Positions 17,949-25,307 of a DNA stretch of 64,000 nucleotides are shown piece by piece. Below the pieces are notes generated by a model. That model saw only the letters and a list, made by a program, of their open reading frames with translations, ran no database searches and was not told the DNA's origin. The stretch is from positions 62,001 through 126,000 of the forward strand of contig JAVJTA010000019.1 of the NCBI GenBank assembly GCA_040219135.1, in the 5' to 3' direction. Both the position numbers and the translations under genes were made by a program. This DNA is from UBA7803 sp040219135 (lineage in GTDB: Bacteria; Pseudomonadota; Gammaproteobacteria; Pseudomonadales; Azotimanducaceae). Numbering within the stretch: position 1 is the first letter of the stretch; every line of letters starts with the position of its first letter.

Positions 17949-18452
17949 ATGAAATCGAAACTCGTCGATTGGATCCAGATAGTCACAGGTTTCGCGGTCG
18001 TGTTCGGGCTGATCCTGGTCTTCTGGGAGCTTAATCAGGGCCGACAGATTGCGGTTGCGCAGCAGGCGGAGAGCTCCTTTGATCACTTCGCAAACCAGCT
18101 GTTGACGCAAATGGGCGAGGACCCGAGTAGTTCAATCGCGAAGGCATGTGACGAGCCGGACAACCTGACGACGCGAGACATGATCGTTCTATCGGCCTAT
18201 TACACAGCCATCATAAATCGGATTCGTCGAGGATTGGTGATCTCCAGGCAGTCCGACATCATCGGTGATCAATGGGACGACTGGACGGGCAATTTCGGAC
18301 TCGTTTTCTCGACGGAGTACGGCCGATGGTGGTGGCGCAATACGACGTGGGAACCTGAGATTATGGAAGCCGGTAGTCGATGGCTATCCGAGAACCATAC
18401 TCCGAGTTCCTGCTCGGCGTTTTTCGACTCGTACAGACGACGGAACGCTTAG
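17949..18452 (+). CDS. Small membrane-anchored protein, paralogue 1 of 3
   Basis: 167 residues from ATG 17949. A single N-terminal membrane helix (DWIQIVTGFAVVFGLILVFWELNQ) is followed by a helical domain of ~140 residues rich in Trp and Tyr (NFGLVFSTEYGRWWWRNTTWEPE). The same architecture recurs in the two genes that follow, including the start pattern of a helix ending in ELNQ and the central NLTTRDMIVLSAYYTAIINRI, which aligns with ELSPAELLALNYYYQNRI of the second copy. This family is widespread and uncharacterised in marine proteobacteria by memory. Base composition is less GC-rich than in neighbouring core genes, suggesting an accessory region. Confidence 0.65.
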   Translation: MKSKLVDWIQIVTGFAVVFGLILVFWELNQGRQIAVAQQAESSFDHFANQLLTQMGEDPSSSIAKACDEPDNLTTRDMIVLSAYYTAIINRIRRGLVISRQSDIIGDQWDDWTGNFGLVFSTEYGRWWWRNTTWEPEIMEAGSRWLSENHTPSSCSAFFDSYRRRNA

Positions 18453-18634
18453 AACCCAGCTTGGAGACAGCACTTTGCCGCAGGCATACGATTCTGCGCA
18501 ATCGCGGACTGAGCGCTCCGGGCCGGGAACGGCATAAGCCGGGGAGGCCCTTAGAACTTCCGGTCCCGACCCAAAAAGGTCCTTCACAAATTGTCGAATG
18601 TAGGCGAACCTGCCAATTCCCAGCAGCTTACAAG

Positions 18635-19123
18635 GCAACGCGGTGGACTCAGGCTTCGCAACTGACAAAGGACACGTTGTTCTTCGAGCGCTGGGACCAT
18701 TGGTTGGGCGTGAATCTGGCGATGTTGGTGAAGAGCCAGCTGGTCTTCTCGCCAAAGCCGACCTGAGTCCAGAGGAGCTCTCTCCAGCCGAGCTGTTGGC
18801 GCTCAACTATTACTACCAGAACCGAATTTTACATTGGCGCCGGATCAAGCACCTTTGGCGAGAGAGGCGTCGTGGACCGAGACGACCGGCGCGCCGCGGT
18901 AGATCCCAGCCATCCTGAGTTCAACACTGGACTGATCTCTGAATTGAGTACGCCCAGCGGGAGAGCCTACTGGATTGGGCAGCGCCAAAATTACCCGGAC
19001 GAAACTTTCGTCCAAGCCGTGGACGCTGCCCTTGAAGGCGTGCCGATCAGCACGAGCGATTGGTACACGAGCTTCCACGACGCGATCATCCGTCATTGGA
19101 GGGAGTCGGAAGCGCATCGATAG
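18635..19123 (+). pseudogene. Paralogue 2 of the membrane-anchored family, broken by frameshifts
   Basis: Homologous sequence is split between frames. A piece in frame 2 (LFFERWDHWLGVNLAML) ends near 18725; a piece in frame 1 (EEPAGLLAKADLSPEELSP to NYYYQNRILHW) runs to about 18842; frame 2 then resumes (FGERGVVDRDDRRAAVD to the stop at 19123). At least two indels are needed to rebuild a continuous product like paralogue 1. The N-terminal membrane helix expected upstream is not recognisable in any frame between 18453 and 18635. The stop TAG at 19121 runs straight into the ribosome site of paralogue 3, so the genes once formed an operon. A sequencing error could explain one shift but not the missing N-terminus. 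Confidence 0.6.
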
Positions 19124-19133
19124 GAGGACAGAC

Positions 19134-19598
19134 ATGCAGCTATCGAAGTGGGCCGAGTTCATCGGGATCGTCGCCGTTGTAATCTCTCTTGGATTGCTGA
19201 CATGGGAGCTCAACCAGGCAAACAGCTTGGGTCGCTTTACGGTCGCTGCCGACATCAGCCGTCACTACAACGAGATGAACCTGGAGATGGCGAGCAGCCG
19301 AGAGTTCGGCGAGTTGGCCGCTGCATTCAGGGGTGATCCGAAGGATCTTTCGGAGCCGCAGGTACAACAAGCCATCGCCTTTGCATTCTGGAACCGCAAT
19401 GTCTGGATCAACGCGGAGCGGGGGTATCAAGAGGGATGGATTACGAGAAACGCGTTTCAGGCAACATTGAACGATATCGGGGTTGTCGCGAGCCAATGGC
19501 CAGCCCTGAGACCGCACATGCGATACGTTGTGGAATCAATGGGGCGAGATCGAGAACTTTCCGAGGTCGAGCGCCGCATCATGGATGCAACACAGTAA
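19134..19598 (+). CDS. Small membrane-anchored protein, paralogue 3 of 3
   Basis: 154 residues from ATG 19134, preceded by TAGGAGG. The N-terminal helix (WAEFIGIVAVVISLGLLTWELNQ) matches the first paralogue in position and ending, followed by a soluble helical domain (ISRHYNEMNLEMASSREFGE, then a Trp-rich WNRNVWINAERGYQ segment). It is an inner-membrane protein with its domain probably facing the periplasm or cytoplasm; topology cannot be settled from sequence. The function is unknown. It is the last gene before the left att repeat of the island. Confidence 0.65.
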   Translation: MQLSKWAEFIGIVAVVISLGLLTWELNQANSLGRFTVAADISRHYNEMNLEMASSREFGELAAAFRGDPKDLSEPQVQQAIAFAFWNRNVWINAERGYQEGWITRNAFQATLNDIGVVASQWPALRPHMRYVVESMGRDRELSEVERRIMDATQ

Positions 19599-19962
19599 AA
19601 TGGGAGCTGCCCCAGCGGGCATCAAACGTCCGGTCCTCTCGGACCGGAACAAACGTCGGACGAAATGCCCCAACGGAAAGCAGCGATCGCAGGCGGGAAT
19701 CGCTAACCTACTGATTCTGAAATGGTGATTTGGTGGAGCCAGACGGGATCGAACCGTCGACCTCTACAATGCCATTGTGAGATTAGTCTCGTAAGCAATT
19801 GTTTTTTATGAACTATATGTAGGGCGTCCGCACCCTATTCCGGCGCACCGAGTCGCACGATGTCGGACCGTGTGGGGCAAATATCGGGCAACGTTCGAGC
19901 CGCCGACGCTCTAGATTCAGCACGCTCGCCCAAGATCCCAAGCGATTGACGACCGCTGGGTA
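19599..19962. other. Intergenic region containing the left end of the island
   Basis: 364 bases with no gene recognised. It holds the partial tRNA-Ala copy at 19728-19778 and, beyond it, AT-richer DNA (19779-19815) that starts the island interior. No integrase remnant is visible. Confidence 0.5.
19728..19778 (-). repeat. Left att-like repeat: displaced 3' part of tRNA-Ala(GGC)
   Basis: These 51 bases are identical to 27416-27466, which cover the 3' end of the intact tRNA-Ala gene including CCA, the acceptor 3' strand, T arm, variable loop, the 3' half of the anticodon stem and the anticodon loop. The sequence diverges immediately after 19778, so no second functional tRNA exists here. The position and orientation are those of the displaced tRNA fragment left at the far end of an element integrated into a tRNA 3' end. 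Confidence 0.9.
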
Positions 19963-20934
19963 CTACGCCGCATCGAGGTACAGAAGGCTCATCTGCCACA
20001 GTCTTTCCGCGGCCTCATCATCGCACGCCCAAGGCTGGACATGCTGACCGGGTCGGCTGTCTGGACCCGCCAGGCGAGCGATGTCCACATCCTCGCAATA
20101 GACACCACCTCGCTCCGCAAGATGATCGGATGTCGCCGCCCAGACGCTTGTCGAAGCGCCCTGTTGGGGCGTCTTGAAGAGCTCTCGAATTCCAACCGGG
20201 ATTGAGCCGTCCGGGTTCTTCCAGCCGAGCGCGACCATCTCCTCCTCCGGCAGATGCCGTTGCAACGGCGTGAAGATTCCACCTGGATGCACGCTGAACG
20301 CCCGGATGCCCTCGCTGGCGAAGTGGCGATCGACGGCAATGGCAAACAGTGCGTTAGCGGTTTTCGACTGCCCGTAGGCCACCCATTTGTCGTAAGGCGA
20401 ACGCTGAAACAGAGGGTCCTCCCAGAGCACGTCGCTTATGGCATGTGCCGCCGAACTCAGCGCAACCAGCCTCGCGCCTTCGGCTTTTCGAAGCGCGGTC
20501 AGCAGACCCAGAAAAAGCGCCATATGACCAAGATGATTGATCCCGAACTGCGATTCCCAGCCCGGCCCGATCCGTGATTCAGGACACGCCATGATTCCGG
20601 CGTTGTTGATCAGAAGGTGGAGCGGCCTGTCGGTCTTCTGGAACTCGGCGGCAAAACCTCTCACGCTTTCCACATCTGCGAGGTCCATGGCCATGACCTC
20701 AACGGACCCCGAAATCGATTTTACGGCCTCGCGCGCCGCCTCCGGGCGCCGTGCCGGAACGGTCACGCATGCTCCAGCCGAAGCCAGGGCGCGCACTGTC
20801 TCAAGACCGATTCCCGAGTAACCTCCAGTGACCACGACGTTCGTTCCGGAGATATCGACCCCATCGAGTACTTCTGCTGCGCTGGACTTCGCGTGAAAAC
20901 CCGAACCAATTGGTTGCTGTTCCGTTCTCCCCAC
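19963..20934 (-). CDS. Short-chain dehydrogenase/reductase
   Basis: 323 residues. NAD(P) motif TGGYSGIG (TGxxxGIG), NNAG in the fourth strand, catalytic Ser in VALSSAAH and Y-G-Q-S-K, followed by HPGGIFTPLQRHL. This resembles the retinol-dehydrogenase/WWOX-like extended SDRs that act on hydrophobic alcohols and ketones. The last gene of the leftward TonB receptor - hydrolase - SDR group (51-base gap to the hydrolase), it plausibly oxidises an alcohol to the ketone used by the monooxygenase, or handles the released alcohol. The substrate is inferred from context only. Confidence 0.85.
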   Translation of the reverse strand: MGRTEQQPIGSGFHAKSSAAEVLDGVDISGTNVVVTGGYSGIGLETVRALASAGACVTVPARRPEAAREAVKSISGSVEVMAMDLADVESVRGFAAEFQKTDRPLHLLINNAGIMACPESRIGPGWESQFGINHLGHMALFLGLLTALRKAEGARLVALSSAAHAISDVLWEDPLFQRSPYDKWVAYGQSKTANALFAIAVDRHFASEGIRAFSVHPGGIFTPLQRHLPEEEMVALGWKNPDGSIPVGIRELFKTPQQGASTSVWAATSDHLAERGGVYCEDVDIARLAGPDSRPGQHVQPWACDDEAAERLWQMSLLYLDAA

Positions 20935-20985
20935 TATCGTTCCCCGTGTTTCAAAGACTCCGCAGCCAACACCTCGACGGCGCCC

Positions 20986-22149
20986 TCAAAGCTCCTCAAT
21001 GGATCGGTAGAGCGCATCCACCAGGCGCATGCTTCTTGGGTCCCCGTGGAGATTGGCATCCATCTGATTCGGCACATAGCCGACCGATATTCGCGCGTCT
21101 GGGTCGGCATACCCCATCGATCCGCCCCAGCCACTATGTCCAAACGCTCCGACATTAGGGCCGTACCAGTTCCTCGGATTGTTGCCGAAGAACCCAGCTG
21201 CACCCCAGCGGACGTCGGTGCCTAGATTCATGTCGACGCCCACGAACTGAGCGGCAACCGCGCGCGCGATCGATTCGGGCCTCAACACCTGCCGGCCGGA
21301 GTATTGACCTTCAGAAGCAAAGGGTGCGTACAGTCGGGCGATTCCCCGGGCGTTGCCCATACCATTCAGTGCGGCCAACTCGGCCGCCTGGAAGTCTCGG
21401 CGATTCGCCACCTCGGCCTCGATAATGGGGTTGCCGAGCGTGAGCTGGAGTATCTCCGTCATCTCAGCCAGTGTCTGAACCGGCTCGCCGCGTGGTGCGA
21501 TCATCTCGGCGACGCTCGGGAACAGAGATTCGGGCGTGCCGATGTAGTACTGAGCATCAACTGGGCCAGCAACTTCCTCCTGGAGGAACGTGCTGAGGGT
21601 CGTACCCCCTGTGACCCTGCGGACAAGCTCACCCGCAATAAAGCCCCAGGTAATCGCGTGATAGCCCGCAGCGCTGCCAGGTTTCCATAGGGGTGCTGCC
21701 GCAGCGATCAGCCCTGTTATCCGGTCCCAGTCAAAGAGATCGTCGATCTTCAGCGGAGTCCGCAAGCCTGACAGACCGCCCTGGTGGGACAACGCCGTTG
21801 CAACCGTTATGTGCTGCTTGCCTTCGACCGCGAACTCGGGCCAGTAATGTGCTACGGATTTCTGATAGTCGATCTGACCAAGGTCCTCGAGGACGCTGAT
21901 GCAGATCGCCCCGACCCCTTTTGTCGTCGAGAACGTGTTCACGATCGTATCCGCAGACCAGGGTCGGGTCCTGGCGGCGTCGGCATAGCCCCCGTACAGA
22001 TCGACGACGCATTCGCCCTCATGGATCACCGAGAACGCGGCACCGACTTCAGGGCATTCAGTGTCTTCGTCGAAATTCCGTGCGAATGCATCCCGCACCC
22101 GCTCGAACCCAGGCGCCGTGTACCCCTTTATGTCAACTGGTTCGCCCAT
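20986..22149 (-). CDS. Serine hydrolase, EstB / class C beta-lactamase-like esterase
   Basis: 387 residues without an export signal, so probably cytosolic. The nucleophile motif S74-T-T-K77 (FSTTKGVG), a GYHAITWGFIAGEL segment supplying the catalytic Tyr, and HSGWGGSMGYADP as the third motif match family VIII esterases (beta-lactamase fold). In this setting, next to a Baeyer-Villiger-type monooxygenase, I infer hydrolysis of the ester or lactone product. It is 31 bases downstream of the TonB receptor gene and 51 bases upstream of the SDR, one operon. An actual beta-lactamase is unlikely without a signal peptide. Confidence 0.85.
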   Translation of the reverse strand: MGEPVDIKGYTAPGFERVRDAFARNFDEDTECPEVGAAFSVIHEGECVVDLYGGYADAARTRPWSADTIVNTFSTTKGVGAICISVLEDLGQIDYQKSVAHYWPEFAVEGKQHITVATALSHQGGLSGLRTPLKIDDLFDWDRITGLIAAAAPLWKPGSAAGYHAITWGFIAGELVRRVTGGTTLSTFLQEEVAGPVDAQYYIGTPESLFPSVAEMIAPRGEPVQTLAEMTEILQLTLGNPIIEAEVANRRDFQAAELAALNGMGNARGIARLYAPFASEGQYSGRQVLRPESIARAVAAQFVGVDMNLGTDVRWGAAGFFGNNPRNWYGPNVGAFGHSGWGGSMGYADPDARISVGYVPNQMDANLHGDPRSMRLVDALYRSIEEL

Positions 22150-22180
22150 GCCTAGCCCTCGGAACCGTCTTCATGGCCAC

Positions 22181-24304
22181 TCATTCGAAACGAAACCTGG
22201 CTTCCAAGCCATACGTTCGCGGTGCGCCATAAAGCTCCAGCGTTCCCGCGTTGATGCCAGACACCGTGGTAGCCAGCTCGTACTCCTCGTCTGTAAGGTT
22301 CTTTCCGTACGCTGCGATCTCCCATTGCTGCCCAGGGGACGTGAACGCGATCCGTGCATTCACAAGATCCGCCCCGCCGCCTTCGGCATAGTCGGTGTTG
22401 AAGGACGTGAAATAGAAGTCATCCTGATACTGATACTCCAACCGCGCGGTCAGCAGCGCCCCTGAGCGCAACGGCTGGTCATACTGAGCGACAACGCTTG
22501 CAGTAAACTCAGGCGCCCGCGGGAGGTGGTTGCCATCGAGATCGAGAACCCCGAGCTGGGGCCGGAACGTATCCAACGCCTGGTACTCGGTAAACTCAGT
22601 GTCCAGATACGCCAATCCGGCAATCACGCTCATGTGCGGACCGAACAAGGCCGTGGCCTCGACTTCTATGCCCTGCCCTTTCGCATCCGCCGCGTTCTCA
22701 ATGAAGGTCTGGCCCACGGCAAACTGCAGGACCTGAAGATCATCGTAGTTGTAGTAGAACGCCGCGACATTGGTTTGCAGGCGATCGTTGAAGTAGCGGG
22801 ATTTGAGACCAATCTCGTAATTCCAGATGTACTCCGGATCGTATGCCGCTTGCTGCAGGCTCCCCGTATTGATGCCTCCAGCCTTGAAGCCTCGGGCAAT
22901 GGAAAGGTAGATAAGGCTTGTTTCAGTGAGCTGATAGTCCGCGACGAACCGGGGCGTCCACGCCTGCCAGCTGTCGTCGACCTCGGTGTTACCCACTACG
23001 AAGAAGGTCTGCTCGGTGGAACCCTCCTTCTTGTCATCGCTGTAACGAAGGCCCGCGGTCAAGGTCAGTCGATCCGTCACTTCGAAGGAAGCCTGTCCGA
23101 AGAGCGCATAGGCCGTCGTTTCCTGCTCGGAGACGAATCGGATCGTGGTGCCGAGAAGAGGAATCGGAAAGATGTAATCCAGGTCCGCGTCCTCGTGGAA
23201 GAAGTACGCTCCGAGCAGCCATTGGAGGCGGTCATCACCCGCAGAAACGATCTGAAACTCCTGGCTGTACTGGGTTGCGTCCTCATGGAGGTCTTCGTTA
23301 ACCAGGAAGAAATCCGTGCCATCGAGATCGCTGTTCAGATCGAAGCTCGATCGGCGATACGCCGTAAGTGAAGTCAAAGTGAATTCCTCACGGTCCCACG
23401 CCAGTTTGGCACTCAGCCCGGATGCATCGATCTCCTGATCGCGTGGGCCGTCCACATAGACCTTCCACGGATCGTTGGAGAGCTGCCCGCCTAATGCCGC
23501 CGCGGTGCCGGGAATGTCGCCGGGACGGAACATCGGACCCTTGTCGTCCTGCTCCATATAGTCCCCTGCTATAGCTAAAGTCAGTGAATCCGACAGATCG
23601 AAGTCGAGTTCGCCGCGCACTGACCGGGATTGCGCATCTTCGAGCTTCTCGCCATCGACTAGGTTGTCCAGATACCCATCGCGCTCGTCACTTACGACCG
23701 AGAGCCGGCCTCGCACCTCAGGCCGGCCAAGCGGACCACTCGCAGCCGCGGTGACCCGTACCCTGTCGTAGTTACCGAGCAGGACGGAGAACTCGCTCTC
23801 GAAGGAGTCTGATGGCTGATTCGAAATCAGGTTTACCGATCCGCCCGTCGCATTTCGACCGTACAGTGTGCCTTGAGGGCCACGCAGCACCTCGACTCTC
23901 GCCAGATCCAGGAATACGGCATCGTTGACAAACGGTCTCGCCACGTAGACACCGTCGATGTGGAAAGCCACGCCAGGCTCACCGCCCAAGTTGATCTGCT
24001 CGAGACCAATCCCGCGCATGTTGAGCTGTGCGAAGTTCGACACCTGGGTGTAGTTGAGCCCCGGCGAGTACGGCGCTACGTCCTGAATGCTCCGAACCGA
24101 GCTCTCTTTGAGAAACCCCTCGTCGAATACCGAAATGGCCACCGGCGTCTTCTGGAGCGAGGATTCGCGGCGTTCGGCGGTCACGATGACCTCCTCGATG
24201 ACGCCTCCGTCGTAAGCCGATGGCTCGGCGGCATGGATCTGGAACGCGAAGAAATTCAGCCAGGGCGCGGCGATCAGCAACGCCGCTCGTTGATACGCTT
24301 TCAT
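22181..24304 (-). CDS. TonB-dependent outer-membrane receptor
   Basis: 707 residues from ATG 24304, preceded by GGGGAGAGAG. Signal peptide, TonB box region (IEEVIVTAERRESSLQKTP), plug domain (SVRSIQDVAPYSPGLNYTQV, GLEQINLGGEPGVAFHIDGV, EVLRGPQGTLYGRNATGGSV) and a 22-strand-type barrel ending in YGLEARFRFE with terminal aromatic strand. It belongs to the class seen with uptake of hydrophobic or complex organic substrates in sphingomonads and marine gammaproteobacteria. It is the first gene of the leftward catabolic operon, with a candidate TetR-site upstream at 24395-24416. The ligand is unknown; siderophore uptake is less likely given the enzymes alongside. Confidence 0.9.
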   Translation of the reverse strand: MKAYQRAALLIAAPWLNFFAFQIHAAEPSAYDGGVIEEVIVTAERRESSLQKTPVAISVFDEGFLKESSVRSIQDVAPYSPGLNYTQVSNFAQLNMRGIGLEQINLGGEPGVAFHIDGVYVARPFVNDAVFLDLARVEVLRGPQGTLYGRNATGGSVNLISNQPSDSFESEFSVLLGNYDRVRVTAAASGPLGRPEVRGRLSVVSDERDGYLDNLVDGEKLEDAQSRSVRGELDFDLSDSLTLAIAGDYMEQDDKGPMFRPGDIPGTAAALGGQLSNDPWKVYVDGPRDQEIDASGLSAKLAWDREEFTLTSLTAYRRSSFDLNSDLDGTDFFLVNEDLHEDATQYSQEFQIVSAGDDRLQWLLGAYFFHEDADLDYIFPIPLLGTTIRFVSEQETTAYALFGQASFEVTDRLTLTAGLRYSDDKKEGSTEQTFFVVGNTEVDDSWQAWTPRFVADYQLTETSLIYLSIARGFKAGGINTGSLQQAAYDPEYIWNYEIGLKSRYFNDRLQTNVAAFYYNYDDLQVLQFAVGQTFIENAADAKGQGIEVEATALFGPHMSVIAGLAYLDTEFTEYQALDTFRPQLGVLDLDGNHLPRAPEFTASVVAQYDQPLRSGALLTARLEYQYQDDFYFTSFNTDYAEGGGADLVNARIAFTSPGQQWEIAAYGKNLTDEEYELATTVSGINAGTLELYGAPRTYGLEARFRFE

Positions 24305-24394
24305 GGACTCTCTCCCCTCGAATCGATCTTGACCCGACTTCCAACTCGCTTGGCAACCAGCACGTGCAACATTGAGTGCAGCGAGATTTGCCGT

Positions 24395-24416
24395 TTGCAT
24401 AATGTACAAATTGCAA
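24395..24416. promoter_or_regulatory. Candidate TetR operator upstream of TonB receptor gene
   Basis: An imperfect dyad TTGCA-N12-TGCAA encloses ATGTACAA (24402-24409), which matches 7 of 8 bases of the TTGTACAA palindrome before the TetR gene. It lies about 90 bases upstream of the receptor start. Confidence 0.4.
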
Positions 24417-24568
24417 CCCGAAATCAACTTTCCTGGTGGCGAAGAATCTAGCGGCTACCCTGAAGGCGCGGGAGGGCACACAAGGAGGAAACTCCAGAGG
24501 ATCCGGCCAGGCCCCTCAGGTCGCTGAATCCAACGGAGCTCACGCGGGGCTCCAGGCTTTCAGCAGAT

Positions 24569-25195
24569 TTAAACTGGCGCGCCAGTCAGTTCACGCACAG
24601 CACTGACGAATACCTGGCGCGCATGGACGGGGTCAAACTCTTCTTTGAAGACCGTGTTGTACTTCAGCCCCGCCTCAATAGCTTGCGTAACTTCCGCTGC
24701 GTCAGCTGGCCCAAGCGATCGCGTGCACCCGATTTCCTCGAAGAATCGCTGAAGCGTGTCGCGGATTTCTTGGTCGTACCTGGCCTTGATCCTGCGGAGT
24801 TCAGCATCGTGGACCGAGATACCGAAGATCTCGACCATGACGCTCAGACGCGCAGGCGTGATCCATGGGTTACCAATGAAGAACTGTGTGAAGTCTTCGA
24901 ACCACCGCAGCGGGTCCGACCGATCGATGGAGCGAATCTGTTCCAGAATCTGTTCGCAGGTCTGCTCCAGGTAACTTTCCAGAATCGCGTTCTTGCCGTT
25001 GAAGTAGTAGCGAATATGGCTCGGTGACATGCCCGCCTCGAGGGCAATGTCTGTGAGGGAAGACTTGGTAAAGCCCTTCGCTCGAATGCAGTTGTGCAAC
25101 GCCCTGAGAATCACCCGGCGGCGTTCCTCATTCTGACTTTCCCGACCTTCGACGGCGCCAGTCGCCGTCTTCGAATCGTCCTGCTTGTTGGTCAT
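24569..25195 (-). CDS. TetR/AcrR-family transcriptional regulator
   Basis: 208 residues from ATG 25195. The N-terminal helix-turn-helix is typical (ILRALHNCIRAKGFTKSSLT, DIALEAGMSPSHIRYYFNGK), followed by an all-helical ligand-binding domain. It is divergent from the monooxygenase gene, with only ~110 bases between them holding two palindromes, and lies upstream of the TonB receptor operon on the same strand. The likely role is a repressor released by the substrate or an intermediate of the island pathway, controlling both directions and itself. Confidence 0.88.
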   Translation of the reverse strand: MTNKQDDSKTATGAVEGRESQNEERRRVILRALHNCIRAKGFTKSSLTDIALEAGMSPSHIRYYFNGKNAILESYLEQTCEQILEQIRSIDRSDPLRWFEDFTQFFIGNPWITPARLSVMVEIFGISVHDAELRRIKARYDQEIRDTLQRFFEEIGCTRSLGPADAAEVTQAIEAGLKYNTVFKEEFDPVHARQVFVSAVRELTGAPV

Positions 25196-25202
25196 TTGCC
25201 TT

Positions 25203-25281
25203 TTGTACAAACCTTGCTCAGTAGTGTATGAGAATAGACAAATCCGGCATTGATCGCCATTGTCTTTTGTATATTATACAA
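25203..25281. promoter_or_regulatory. Divergent regulatory region with two TTGTA-type palindromes
   Basis: Two palindromes lie between the TetR and monooxygenase genes: TTGTACAA at 25203-25210 and TTGTATATTATACAA at 25267-25281. They share TTGTA/TACAA half-sites and flank the presumed promoters. The second lies 26 bases upstream of the GTG start of the monooxygenase. These are the expected operators for the divergent TetR protein. Confidence 0.55.
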
Positions 25282-25307
25282 GTTACAGACCAGCCGGAGA
25301 TGCGTTC

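Noticed and set aside
18643..19123. A selenocysteine explanation for the broken middle paralogue
   Set aside because: The break involves frame changes, not an in-frame UGA, so Sec cannot rescue it.
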